Shown: positions 34,716 through 44,084, numbered from the stretch's first letter. The stretch: DNA of 64,000 nt from GCA-2690565 sp002457235 (GCA_045565695.1 JBJLEZ010000008.1:83282-147281); one strand, 5' to 3'. The notes: generated by a model not told the origin, from the sequence alone. Numbers and translations are program-made.

Positions 34716-37690
34716 GTGACTTTCATCAAAATGGTGTAATTACCAATTTTCATAATTTAAAAACACGATCGGACGAAAGTTTAGAACGAGAGGTGTTTAA
34801 GTTATCACGAAAAAATCCAGTTGGGCTGATTTTGCCGTCTTTGTTTTCAGAATTTGAAGGAGCAGCTTTTCCTCGGATTGTAGAAATTTTATCGGAGATG
34901 GATTATATCGATGAGATTGTTGTGGGCTTAGATCAAGCGACTGATTCTGAATATAAGCATGCTTTAAAATTTCTCGAAGTGCTTCCTCAGAATGTAAAAG
35001 TCTTATGGAACGGAGGGCCGCGCTTGAGAAAAATTGATGCGCTTTTAAAGGATTACAATTTATCGCCGATGCAAGAGGGTAAGGGGCGTAATGTATGGTT
35101 TATGTTTGGGTACTTATTGGCGAGCAATCGCTCTAGGGTGGTTGCGATACATGATTGCGATATTTTGACCTATCATAAGGAGATGTTAACGCGATTGATT
35201 TATCCTGTGCTGAATCCGAGTCTTAATTTCTCATACAGTAAGGGTTATTATGCGAGAGTTGCAGATAATAAAATGAATGGGCGTGTTTGCCGCTTGTTGA
35301 TCACCCCTTTGCTTCGTGCCTTGAAAAAGGTCTGCGGGGAAACCGACTATTTAGATTATATGGATAGCTTTAAATATGCGCTATCAGGGGAATTTGCTTT
35401 TAAGAAAGAAATTATATCCGAAATTCGAATCCCTTCGGACTGGGGACTTGAAATGGGAATGCTTTCCGAGATTTATCGTAATCATCAGAAAAATAAAATC
35501 TGCCAAGTGGATATCTCGGATATGTATGACCATAAGCACCAAGATTTGTCTTCACATGATCAATTTAAGGGGCTGACAAAAATGAGTGCCGATATTTCAA
35601 AATCCTTATTTAGAAAATTGGCAACTTACGGTGAGGAGTTTTCCACTTCTAAAATTCGTACTTTGAAGGCGACTTATTATCGCATGGCCTTGGATTTGAT
35701 TGACGTTTACGAAAGTGATTCTCGTATGAATGGCTTGATCTATGATCGCCATAAGGAAATGCAATCCGTTGAAGTCTTTTCTGAGAGTATCATGCGGGCA
35801 GGGAATGAGTTTTTAAACCAGCCAACAGATACACCATTTATTCCAAGTTGGAAACGTGTGGTTTCGGCGATACCAGATATTTATGACCAATTGATTGAGG
35901 CTGTGGATGAAGATATGGCCTTGTATCAACCGATTAAAGTGAACCGCAAGCGAAAATCCCGTCACCATGAGTTGGTCCATCAGCATGTGAAGCATATGTA
36001 TCCAAAAGATGATACGGATTCGATCACAGATACGATTGTTGCACTTTGTGAATTGGATGGCTTACCGAATGTGAACACAAATGATGTGGCACGTGCCCAT
36101 AATAAGTGGAGTGAGAATGACGTGGTTTTGATTAGTTATGGTGATTCTATCAAAAAGAAAGGGGAAGCACCTCTCAAAACACTGAATAAATTTTTGAGGA
36201 AGCATCTGAGTCAAACAATTAGTTCCGTGCATGTTTTACCATTCACTCCATATAGTTCAGACGATGGGTTTTCTGTGGTGGATTATTTTAAGGTGAATCC
36301 AGAATTAGGGGAGTGGTCAGATATCGAATCGTTAGGAGAGGATTTTGACCTGATGTCTGATTTGGTGATCAATCATTGCTCAGCAGAATCCGAATGGTTT
36401 AAGAATTTTTTAAAGAACAAGGAGGAAGGGAAGGATTTCTTTATCATGGTGGACGATTCATTTGATGTCAGTCAAGTGATACGACCAAGGTCAAGTCCCT
36501 TGCTCAAGGAAGTCGAAACTGTCGATGGCAAAAAGCAGGTTTGGTGTACCTTTAGTCATGATCAAGTGGACTTAAATTTTAAAAACCCCGAAGTACTTTA
36601 TGCCTTTATTCGCTTACTCAAATTTTTAATTTCAAAAAAGATTAAGCTATTTCGTTTAGATGCGATTGCCTTTTTATGGAAAGAGTCAGGAACACCGTGC
36701 GTGCACCTAGAGCAGACTCACGAGGCGGTTAAGTTAATTCGATTGATTTTAGAACAGTTGGACCCTGAGTCTGTTTTGATTACAGAAACCAATGTGCCAA
36801 ACCGTGAGAATCTGAGTTACTTTGGAAATGATAATGAGGCACACTTAATCTACAATTTCTCACTGCCACCTTTGTTGATTTATTCTTTATTAAAAGGCGA
36901 TTCCACCCATTTAAAAACGTGGATGATGTCTATGCCACCTGCTCGCAAAGGGCGAAGTTATTTGAATTTCATTGCTTCGCATGATGGGGTTGGGGTGCGT
37001 CCTTTAGAGGGCTTAGTTTCAGCAAATGACCAAAAGGATTTACTGGATACTTTAGAAGGATTTGGAGCGACCATTTCCAATCGCAAGGTGAATGGAAGTG
37101 ATGAAGTGCCTTATGAGGTGAATATCAGTCTTTACGATGCAATGAAGGGCACCATTGCCAGTGGAGAGGACGAATGGCAGAATCAGCGCTTTATATGTGC
37201 CCATAGTATTCTCTTAGCCTTGGAGGGGATACCTGCTTTTTATATCCATAGTTTATTGGCAACGAAAAATGCACATGATTTACGGAAAGAGACAGGGCAG
37301 GCACGTTCAATCAACCGATATTGTTGGGAGCAGAAAACATTGAATCAAAAGTTAAGTGATTCCAAAGATCACCATAAGATTATTTTTGATGAGCTGAAGC
37401 GGAGAATTGATATTCGTAAAACACAGCCCGGATTTCATCCCAATGCGACTCAATTAACTTTGCATCTAGGAGACCAATTATTTGCTTTTTGGCGTGAGAG
37501 TTTAGACCGTCATCAAAGTATATTTGCCCTACATAATGTATCGGATAAGCCGGCAAGGGTTTCTTTAAATGAACTGAATTTAATCAGTACGGATAATTGG
37601 CGTGATTTATTAACGGATCAGAAATTCACAAATGTGAAAGAAGACATTGAATTGCCACCTTATGGGTGTGTATGGATTTCTAATGCTTAA
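34712..37690 (+). CDS. Fusion: glucosyl-3-phosphoglycerate synthase-like GT81 + GH13_18 sugar phosphorylase
   Basis: A 992-residue protein of two catalytic parts. Residues 1 to about 400 resemble glucosyl-3-phosphoglycerate synthase (GT81): VGLILPSLFSEFEG, NGGPRLRKID, the metal-binding HDCD at 147-150 and SGEFAFKKEIISEIRIPSDWGLEMG. Residues about 440-992 resemble the sucrose phosphorylase subfamily GH13_18, which includes glucosylglycerate phosphorylases. Predicted catalytic residues are Asp650 (LFRLDAIAFLW), Glu692 (LITETNVPN) and Asp758 (IASHDGVG). The synthase would transfer glucose from an NDP-sugar to 3-phosphoglycerate, while the phosphorylase would split glucosylglycerate to glucose 1-phosphate and glycerate. 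Both parts look intact. The frame is open through the linker, so this is a real fusion in the given sequence. The substrate is inferred from family and neighbours. Confidence 0.85.
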   Translation: MSDFHQNGVITNFHNLKTRSDESLEREVFKLSRKNPVGLILPSLFSEFEGAAFPRIVEILSEMDYIDEIVVGLDQATDSEYKHALKFLEVLPQNVKVLWNGGPRLRKIDALLKDYNLSPMQEGKGRNVWFMFGYLLASNRSRVVAIHDCDILTYHKEMLTRLIYPVLNPSLNFSYSKGYYARVADNKMNGRVCRLLITPLLRALKKVCGETDYLDYMDSFKYALSGEFAFKKEIISEIRIPSDWGLEMGMLSEIYRNHQKNKICQVDISDMYDHKHQDLSSHDQFKGLTKMSADISKSLFRKLATYGEEFSTSKIRTLKATYYRMALDLIDVYESDSRMNGLIYDRHKEMQSVEVFSESIMRAGNEFLNQPTDTPFIPSWKRVVSAIPDIYDQLIEAVDEDMALYQPIKVNRKRKSRHHELVHQHVKHMYPKDDTDSITDTIVALCELDGLPNVNTNDVARAHNKWSENDVVLISYGDSIKKKGEAPLKTLNKFLRKHLSQTISSVHVLPFTPYSSDDGFSVVDYFKVNPELGEWSDIESLGEDFDLMSDLVINHCSAESEWFKNFLKNKEEGKDFFIMVDDSFDVSQVIRPRSSPLLKEVETVDGKKQVWCTFSHDQVDLNFKNPEVLYAFIRLLKFLISKKIKLFRLDAIAFLWKESGTPCVHLEQTHEAVKLIRLILEQLDPESVLITETNVPNRENLSYFGNDNEAHLIYNFSLPPLLIYSLLKGDSTHLKTWMMSMPPARKGRSYLNFIASHDGVGVRPLEGLVSANDQKDLLDTLEGFGATISNRKVNGSDEVPYEVNISLYDAMKGTIASGEDEWQNQRFICAHSILLALEGIPAFYIHSLLATKNAHDLRKETGQARSINRYCWEQKTLNQKLSDSKDHHKIIFDELKRRIDIRKTQPGFHPNATQLTLHLGDQLFAFWRESLDRHQSIFALHNVSDKPARVSLNELNLISTDNWRDLLTDQKFTNVKEDIELPPYGCVWISNA

Positions 37691-37697
37691 GCTTGGC

Positions 37698-38855
37698 TTA
37701 ATAAATGAGTTTTTCCATATTTTCGCGTAACATCCAGTCGCTATCCATTTTCTGAATCAGGGTAATGTTGATTAAGGATTCAACTGGATCGATCCAGAAT
37801 TCTGTGCCTGCAGCACCGTTCCATGAATATTGCTTAGTAAGAGGTTTTCCATCATTGGGATCTTTAACGACTGTCAGTTTAAAGCCTAGTCCGAAATTAG
37901 GGTCAGAGAGTTCAAAAGAGTGTTCACTCCAAGGATCGTTTGGGTTATCTAAGATATCAACTAAGTGATCTCGGGTCATGAGATCAATCGTTTCTTTTTT
38001 AAGCATTCGTTTTCCTTTATAGGTGCCTCCATCGAGTAGCATTTGGGCAAATTTTAAGTAATCCTTTGCAGTGGAGAGTAGTCCGCCTCCGCCTGAATGA
38101 TACGGTTTTTCAAGGTAGTAATGGCTATCTTCAAAACTATCCTCAACTTCTAGTCGATCTTCCACATTGCGATAGTTTGTGCAGAAGCGACTTTTCTTTG
38201 ATCGTGGTAAAGAAAAACCAGTATCTTTCATCTTAAGTGGATCGAAAATATTTTGCTTTAGATACTCCTCAAGAGAGCTATCTGAAATTCGTTCTACCAA
38301 TATTCCGATTAAATCAGTAGCGATACTGTAGTGCCATTTCTCTCCAGGATGATAAATCAGTGGGGCTTTTGAAACCTTTTTAATAAAGTCATCGGACCCG
38401 TTTATGTTATTTCGCAATAGATTAATTTCTTTGTAGGCAAGGTCTACTGGGTGATCGGTCCATCCGTAAGAAAAGCCAGCGGTGTGGGTGAGAAGGTGTT
38501 TTAAGGTAATCGGCTCCCTCGGCGTTTGGTAATTCCCATCGACATACACCTTCAATTGTTTGAATTCGGGAATGTAATCAGTGATAGGGGAGTCTAATTG
38601 AATTTTTCCTTGTTCAACGAGTTGCATAATGGCGACTGAAACAACTGGCTTTGTCATCGAATAAATACGAAAAATGGTATCGGTTGTCATCGGTGCTTGA
38701 GTCTCTAAATCTTTAGAACCGTAAGCCTTAAAGTGAACGATTTCACCATCGATATAAGTTAGGTTAACAATGCCTGCATATTTTTCGCTATTGACCCATG
38801 ACTGTAGTGTGAAGTCTATCTTATCTATTTTATGCTGTGAAAATTCTGCTGACAT
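37698..38855 (-). CDS. Serine hydrolase, beta-lactamase/class C esterase family
   Basis: The 385-residue protein belongs to the beta-lactamase-related (class C, EstB-like) family. The nucleophile motif Ser-x-x-Lys is SMTK in FRIYSMTKPVVSVAIMQL, followed by LKHLLTHTAGFSYG. The Tyr motif is WHYSIATDLIG and a third box lies in YSWNGAAGTEFWIDP. There is no signal peptide, so it is probably cytoplasmic and more likely an esterase or peptidase than a true beta-lactamase. It ends convergently 7 bases from the fusion gene. Confidence 0.82.
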   Translation of the reverse strand: MSAEFSQHKIDKIDFTLQSWVNSEKYAGIVNLTYIDGEIVHFKAYGSKDLETQAPMTTDTIFRIYSMTKPVVSVAIMQLVEQGKIQLDSPITDYIPEFKQLKVYVDGNYQTPREPITLKHLLTHTAGFSYGWTDHPVDLAYKEINLLRNNINGSDDFIKKVSKAPLIYHPGEKWHYSIATDLIGILVERISDSSLEEYLKQNIFDPLKMKDTGFSLPRSKKSRFCTNYRNVEDRLEVEDSFEDSHYYLEKPYHSGGGGLLSTAKDYLKFAQMLLDGGTYKGKRMLKKETIDLMTRDHLVDILDNPNDPWSEHSFELSDPNFGLGFKLTVVKDPNDGKPLTKQYSWNGAAGTEFWIDPVESLINITLIQKMDSDWMLRENMEKLIY

Positions 38856-38953
38856 TTTTGAAGTAGATCGAAATAAGGATTAAGAAAATGATTCGAAGTA
38901 GTTTCATGAGAGTTATTATTCTTAGTCTTAGTGATTATTAAGGTAAATAAAAA

Positions 38954-38981
38954 AGCGGGCTATGTATAAACATAGCCCGCT
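38954..38981 (-). terminator. Rho-independent terminator downstream of the TonB receptor remnant
   Basis: A perfect 11-base-pair stem AGCGGGCTATG/CATAGCCCGCT with loop TATAAA, followed on the minus strand by TTTTTATTTA. It lies about 30 bases past the reconstructed end of the receptor gene. Confidence 0.9.
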
Positions 38982-39009
38982 AACAATTTAAATTAATATG
39001 TTGTTATCT

Positions 39010-41074
39010 TTAGAAACGACCAACTATCTTGATAGTAGCATGCATTGGTGCACCAACAGTTACTTGGTGAGTGCCATAACGTTTGCGGAAAGTAGAGTTC
39101 ATCAGTAACATTTTCTACATTTAGTTGAAGGCGCATATTATCATCAATTTTATAATATGCGGCTGCATCCATACGAGTGTAAGCTGGTAATTTGTACATA
39201 CCTTTACCAAGTGTTTCACCTTTATGGACACACCTAAACCAAAGCTTAGCTCTATTCATCAAATTTGTAGAAATTCCATATTGAGAAAGTCTTTGCGAGG
39301 TACTTCATGTAATATATCTAGCATCTGAAGCAAAGCTAGCACCTGCTGACATGAACCACTTGTCTGAAACATTTCCAACAGCTTGTAATTCAAAGCCCTT
39401 GTATTCGTTTCAGTAATTTCATCGACTTGGTCATCCTTTAGTAAGTGCTTCGACTGCTGTAAGTTCATATAAGGCAGCAGTTATACTAATACCATTATCT
39501 AAGCTCGAATTTAGCTCCGATTTCCATATTTTCATAAACATCGGGACGCTTTTGTATCTTCATCACTATTTAAGTTTGCATATTGCTCACCACTTGCAGG
39601 TATGAATGATTCACTGTAACTTGCATATAATGTTAAGCTCGTTTTCAGGCTTATAAACAAGTCCAAGCGTGGTGAAAACTCTTCATCTTTTTTACTAACA
39701 GCTGTTGATGTAGAATCGTGTGCTGGTGTATAAAGCTATGTACGATCAATTCAAAATCATCAAGTCTTCCGCCGATGATTAGGTCTAATTCTTCAGATAA
39801 AGCGATTTCATCGCTAAAGTATATAGAAGTAACCTCTAAGTTTGCTTTTGTAGATCGACCAGCATTGCTTGCTGAAAATTGTAGCAAGCGATGACTAGAT
39901 GTGTCTATATCTGACTGATACACAGCCTTTGACCAGCAGGATTCCTAATGCGGTCGTTGTTATTTGCTGGTATCTATACTTTCAATCCCTAGTACATATT
40001 TATGATTAAGCCCATTAATTTCTTTTTCACCTATAAGATCCGCCGAAAGATATGCTTTTCTCTTTGAGTTGTATCTTTGTACCCACTCATTTGAACAGTA
40101 GCGTTTTCTCCTGTACCACTGACTGCTCCGTTGGCGTAATAATTTTGATACAGTTTATCAAAGTCATTTTTGATATAACTTAAACGAAGTTTCGTCTTTG
40201 TATTAAATTCATGATCAACAGTAACTTTAGAATATTCAGCATCCAAGGTGGATTTATTGATATCTTTGTCAGCAAATGTTGTTCCGGACTAAGCTCTCTA
40301 CTGGATCATCGTTTGCATCAGCAGTAATACCTCTATCGATGAAGCGCTCATGATCAAGGTTTTCATATGATGCTGTGACTGTAGTTTTATCACTAACTTC
40401 ATATGTTAATGTTGGATTGATACCACTATTATCTCCGTAATAGAAATCACGATGGTTCTCCAGGTCTTCTGTATAGTAGTTAAGACGAAGAGCCATGCAT
40501 TCGGAGCGATTGCCATGTTGGAATCAAGCTGAAGAGATCTTTCGCCTAAATCATCAAGAGATAAGTATAAGCTGTAAAATCTTCGCCTAATTGTGCTGTT
40601 TTGCTCACTCGGTTGATCAGTCCACCGGTCCCGCCTCGACCGAAGAAGAGGGCATTTGCTCCCTTTAATACTTCAACTTGTTCTACATTGTAGAGGGGTC
40701 TGTAGTATTGAACATCATCTCTTACACCATCCACAAAAAAGTCAGCCGTTGATTTTTGCCCTCTAAAGAGAATATCATCTCTATGCCCTTCACCTTGACC
40801 TGCAATAATACCAGGAACATAATCGGCAATTCCAGCCATACTCGTAAGATCTTGAAGTCCAATAAGATCCGACGTCAAAATGCTTAAACTTTGAGGAATA
40901 TCCTCAATAGGAGTTGGTGTTTTAAGAGCATTAATTTGGTCGGTTTGTAGGTATTGCCCTACAACAACAAAGTCATCTAATTCGAAAACCTCGCTTTCTT
41001 CTGCCTGTAAATTAGCAAATCCAGCGGATACATACTGATATTACTGCTAAGTACGTTAGTTTATATTTATTCAT
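39010..41074 (-). pseudogene. TonB-dependent siderophore receptor, multiply frameshifted
   Basis: Reading frames of one receptor are spread over at least seven fragments. The start is MNKYKLTYLAVISV at 41074; after a shift the mature start reads ANLQAEESEVFELDDFVVVG, then the plug domain LSILTSDLIGLQDLTSMAGIADYVPG, FFVDGVRDD, EVLKGANALFFGRGGTGGLINRVSK (40546-40980). Barrel pieces lie at 40269-40496, 40031-40246, 39651-39923, 39259-39468 and 39010-39262; the last in its proper frame ends YGTHQVTVGAPMHATIKIVGRF and stop at 39010. The pieces are in order with almost no missing sequence, so decay is recent or the region is poorly sequenced. Family members import ferric siderophores across the outer membrane. 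Confidence 0.88.
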
Positions 41075-41103
41075 TATAGTTTGATTGTTTTATACTTAAT
41101 TAA

Positions 41104-41118
41104 TGAGAAAGAGTCTCA
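41104..41118. promoter_or_regulatory. Fur-like box, copy 1
   Basis: TGAGAAAGAGTCTCA is a 15-base partial inverted repeat (TGAGA...TCTCA) that resembles a 7-1-7 Fur box. It is 30 bases upstream of the receptor start on the minus strand. An identical copy lies 52 bases away. Confidence 0.5.
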
Positions 41119-41155
41119 AGTCTCAGTTTAAAAGTTTCTTTTGTCAAACTTTTTA

Positions 41156-41170
41156 TGAGAAAGAGTCTCA
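41156..41170. promoter_or_regulatory. Fur-like box, copy 2
   Basis: Second exact copy of TGAGAAAGAGTCTCA, extended by TTATCAT, in front of the transporter gene at 41219. Two identical operators between divergent genes suggest joint control, probably by a Fur-type iron regulator (inferred). Confidence 0.5.
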
Positions 41171-41218
41171 TTATCATAAAAAACTTACTTTTCTTGAGGA
41201 ATATCCGCTTTACCTGTT

Positions 41219-42211
41219 ATGTGTTTTTGCAAGTATAAGCTAGTGTATCGTATCATTCAGCAGTATGTGTTTATTTTAGGTTTGGTTGTTGTTTTGGGAT
41301 TAGCCCTTTGGAATACCCAATCAATTGAAGGGGTATCGCTCCTCAATGAATCAAGTAAATGGAGCTTAATTGCTATAATTTTTGCCTTTCAAGGCCTAGG
41401 TCTCTCAAAGGACGCCTTATCGCAATCTTACAAGCCGATTCGTTTGCCTCTGTTTGTCTTATTTTGGAACTTCATTGGCTTTCCTCTAGTCGTCTCATTA
41501 ACCATTTATTGGTGGGTCAGTCCAATGCTACAAACGGGCTTTTTCTTTTTGTCGGTTGTACCGACTACAATTGCGTTATCGGTGGCTTACACTGATTTAT
41601 CGGGAGGACGAGTATCGGGTGCCTTAATCTCAACTTGTTTATCCAATTTAATTGGGGCTTTCTTGGTGCCCTTAGCTTTTGTTGCTTTGTTCGGAATTGA
41701 AGCTGGAGGGCAAAGCCAAATAACTCAGATGATCTCAAAAATTACTTTCATGCTTATAGCACCTGTTTTAATCGGTTATACTGTTCGGCATTATTTGCCG
41801 ATGATCGCAAGGTACTTGCTTCCCATAAAAAAAGTAGCCGTAGAAATATTACTTCTCGTGCTTATTTACAATGCCTTTGCCGATTGTTTTTGTCAGAGTT
41901 TAACTTCAGCATTATTTTTCAAAGACTTTATAATCTGCATTAGCTTGAGCTTACTTTTATTTATCGTGATCAGTGCGTTGGTTTGGAAAACCTGCCAGTC
42001 CATCCAATTGAATCGAGACTCTCAGATAGCGGCTTTTTTTACGGCCAGTCATAAATCAGTTTGTTCGGGCGTACCTTTGATTCTACTGACGATTAGTACC
42101 TTTAGCGAGGGTAGTGAGCAGGCTATGGTTTTGTTGCCACTCATTGCATATTACTTTTTTCAGGTCAGCTTTGGCGCCTATATGACGCATCGCTTCAGGC
42201 AAACAAGCTAA
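41219..42211 (+). CDS. BASS-type (bile acid:sodium symporter-like, YfeH family) membrane protein
   Basis: The 330-residue protein has about nine or ten hydrophobic segments. The stretches AIIFAFQGLGLS, LPLFVLFWNFIGFPLVV, VVPTTIALSVAYTDLSGGRVSGALISTCLSNLIGAFLVPL and AAFFTASHKSVCSGVPLI are characteristic of the SBF-like subgroup (YfeH) of the bile acid:sodium symporter family. Natural substrates of this subgroup are poorly known. The gene is intact, unlike the divergent receptor; a Fur-like box 48 bases upstream makes iron-dependent expression possible. Its end overlaps the convergent next gene by 17 bases. Confidence 0.78.
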   Translation: MCFCKYKLVYRIIQQYVFILGLVVVLGLALWNTQSIEGVSLLNESSKWSLIAIIFAFQGLGLSKDALSQSYKPIRLPLFVLFWNFIGFPLVVSLTIYWWVSPMLQTGFFFLSVVPTTIALSVAYTDLSGGRVSGALISTCLSNLIGAFLVPLAFVALFGIEAGGQSQITQMISKITFMLIAPVLIGYTVRHYLPMIARYLLPIKKVAVEILLLVLIYNAFADCFCQSLTSALFFKDFIICISLSLLLFIVISALVWKTCQSIQLNRDSQIAAFFTASHKSVCSGVPLILLTISTFSEGSEQAMVLLPLIAYYFFQVSFGAYMTHRFRQTS

Positions 42212-42866
42212 AGGCAAAGGGTGTATTTGAATCACTGAGTTCATCGAGTGCCTCTTGTGCTTTTGTCATAAAATCACTGAGACCCATTGGTATAATTGGC
42301 TCGAGTACTAAATTTTGACTCTCTATTTCCATCACCAAGTTGAGCGAATCGAATTTAAGGGTGCAACGAGAAGCATCACTCGGATATTCTAAAATAGGTC
42401 TTAAAGCCTTGACTGCTTCAATCGCATCAATCGTCTCCTCAACTGGAATTGGATTTTCTGCTTCGATTGATAAAATACTGCAGTAGGGTGATAGACTGTC
42501 CAAGAGAAGGGTTTGCTCTTCTGGAGTACCCGCTTTAAACTCAGTAACTTCAACTGTAATGATGTATTGCTTAAGTGCTTCAGGGTTTAAAGCAATGGAT
42601 ACAGAAAAATGCACCTGAGGTGTCTCGACAACGACTCGACCAAATTGCGAATCCATTACATAGTCGATGCGCTTTAAATTAAACAGTTTTCTTTGGATAT
42701 CTAGAATTTCACTGGCTAAATCTTCAATGTCCGTCTTTCCCGCTTTTTGAACAAAGGCATTGGTTGTATCATTAAATTCACCAGGCAAATGGTGAGCACT
42801 TGAGAAATCCTTGAGCTTACGAATAGTGCCTACTTGCTTGCCATAAATGGTACTTCTGTTATTCAT
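42195..42866 (-). CDS. Hypothetical protein
   Basis: A 223-residue acidic protein without signal peptide, membrane segment or recognised motif. It begins MNNRSTIYGKQVGTIRKLKDFS and has a regular mix of predicted strands and helices; RVVVETPQVHFSVSIALNPEALKQYIITVEVTEF looks like a beta-rich core. Codon use fits the neighbours. It overlaps the convergent transporter gene by 17 bases. I do not recognise the family. Confidence 0.6.
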   Translation of the reverse strand: MNNRSTIYGKQVGTIRKLKDFSSAHHLPGEFNDTTNAFVQKAGKTDIEDLASEILDIQRKLFNLKRIDYVMDSQFGRVVVETPQVHFSVSIALNPEALKQYIITVEVTEFKAGTPEEQTLLLDSLSPYCSILSIEAENPIPVEETIDAIEAVKALRPILEYPSDASRCTLKFDSLNLVMEIESQNLVLEPIIPMGLSDFMTKAQEALDELSDSNTPFAFSLFA

Positions 42867-42935
42867 TATAGGTTTTAATACGACTATTTAATCAATACAC
42901 TTCTTTAGATTTATTAAAACTCTAGAATCGCTAAA

Positions 42936-43334
42936 ATGAAAAGCTATTTTTTATATGATGGTGACTGCGGTGTCTGTACATTGGGCGTTCGTTTTTTTCT
43001 ACGCTTTTACAAATCAGATGATTTGTATTTTAGCTCATTGAATTCAGAATTTTCGGCTAAGCTACTCGACCATTTTAAAATTGTCTATGATCAAGACGAT
43101 GAAGGGGCCATTTATATTCGCGGGGAGGAGGTATACCATAAAAGCACGGCTATTTTTCAAGCTCTGTCGGACTGTCGCTGGCCTATTTCAATGGCAAAAT
43201 TTTTCTTAATACTACCTCGAGGGATCAGGGATTGGGCTTATCGAAGCTTTGCAAAACAGCGTTTAAGACTATCAAAGCGATTCAATCTCAAATGCGAATT
43301 GCCCAAGAATGCGGATTTTAAAAGATTCCTTTGA
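42936..43334 (+). CDS. DCC family (DUF393) thiol-disulfide oxidoreductase-like protein
   Basis: The 132-residue protein starts FLYDGDCGVCTLGVRFFLRF, the DxxCxxC signature that names the DCC family, and has YHKSTAIFQALSDC and a C-terminal FFLILPRGIRDWAYRSFAKQR typical of it. The family has a thioredoxin-like pattern but its role is unknown. It stands 77 bases before rpmI with probable own promoter. Confidence 0.85.
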   Translation: MKSYFLYDGDCGVCTLGVRFFLRFYKSDDLYFSSLNSEFSAKLLDHFKIVYDQDDEGAIYIRGEEVYHKSTAIFQALSDCRWPISMAKFFLILPRGIRDWAYRSFAKQRLRLSKRFNLKCELPKNADFKRFL

Positions 43335-43411
43335 TTCTTAAAAAGTAAATTTTTTGCATTTTTTGCTTTACCAATCGCATTTAGGTGGGCACTTTCTTCG
43401 GTTCTTTCAAC

Positions 43412-43603
43412 ATGCAAAAAACTAAAAAATCAATCGCTAAGCGTTTTAAAGTGACAGGTACAGGTAAACTCCTAAGGCGTACACCTGGTCACCGTCATTT
43501 GCTTCGTAATAAAAGTGTCAAGCAGCGTCGCCGTGCAGGTGCTAGCAAGCTTGTTGCTGATGGACAGCGTGCGAATCTTATTCGCGGACTTCCTTTTGCG
43601 TAA
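43412..43603 (+). CDS. rpmI: Ribosomal protein L35
   Basis: The 63-residue basic protein reads MQKTKKSIAKRFKVTGTGKLLRRTPGHRHLLRNKS, clear L35. I start at ATG 43412; the frame extends to a GTG at 43385 but this adds nine residues not found in L35. It is followed by rplT; infC, often first in this operon, is not upstream here. Confidence 0.97.
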   Translation: MQKTKKSIAKRFKVTGTGKLLRRTPGHRHLLRNKSVKQRRRAGASKLVADGQRANLIRGLPFA

Positions 43604-43635
43604 GCGTAATACGTTTAATCATATTAACTCGATTC

Positions 43636-43665
43636 GTTAGGTAACATGCAAATGGGCGACCTAAC
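43636..43665 (+). promoter_or_regulatory. Hairpin in the rpmI-rplT gap
   Basis: GTTAGGT pairs with ACCTAAC around a 16-base loop, ending 27 bases before the rplT start codon. Because L20 represses its own operon in several bacteria by binding such structures, this is a candidate autoregulatory site; it has no T tract. Confidence 0.35.
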
Positions 43666-43692
43666 AGTCACAAAACCAAGAGAACCAATAAC

Positions 43693-44058
43693 ATGCCTAG
43701 AGTAACAAATGGACCAGCGACTCTTAAACGTCGCAAAAAAACACTGAAGAAAGCCAAAGGCTACTTCGGGAATAAATCACGCCTTTTTCGCTATGCGAAA
43801 GACGCAGTAGAACGTGCGGGCAAGTATGCTTATCGTGACCGCCGTAAAAAGAAATCTGAATTTCGTCAGTTGTGGATTATCCGTATTAACGCTATTTGCC
43901 GTGAAAATGGCATCAACTATAGCCGTTTTATGCATGGATTAAAATTAGCTGGGATCGAGATGGATCGCAAACAACTCTCTGAGTTAGCCATTCACGATGA
44001 AGCTGCATTTCTTCAACTTATCGCTAAGGCGAAAGAATTGAATGCCGCTGCCGCTTAA
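43693..44058 (+). CDS. rplT: Ribosomal protein L20
   Basis: The 121-residue protein has the standard L20 pattern: MPRVTNGPATLKRRKKTLKKAKGYFGNKSRLFR, RDRRKKKSEFRQLWIIRINA, and NYSRFMHGLKLAGIEMDRKQLSELA. L20 is an assembly protein of the large subunit that binds 23S rRNA. It is second in the rpmI-rplT pair, followed by a terminator. Confidence 0.98.
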   Translation: MPRVTNGPATLKRRKKTLKKAKGYFGNKSRLFRYAKDAVERAGKYAYRDRRKKKSEFRQLWIIRINAICRENGINYSRFMHGLKLAGIEMDRKQLSELAIHDEAAFLQLIAKAKELNAAAA

Positions 44059-44084
44059 TTTTTAAATAATTTACCCCAAATCAT

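Noticed and set aside
37698..38855. True class C beta-lactamase resistance gene
   Set aside because: No signal peptide, and the third box does not read KTG; it fits the esterase/peptidase branch better.
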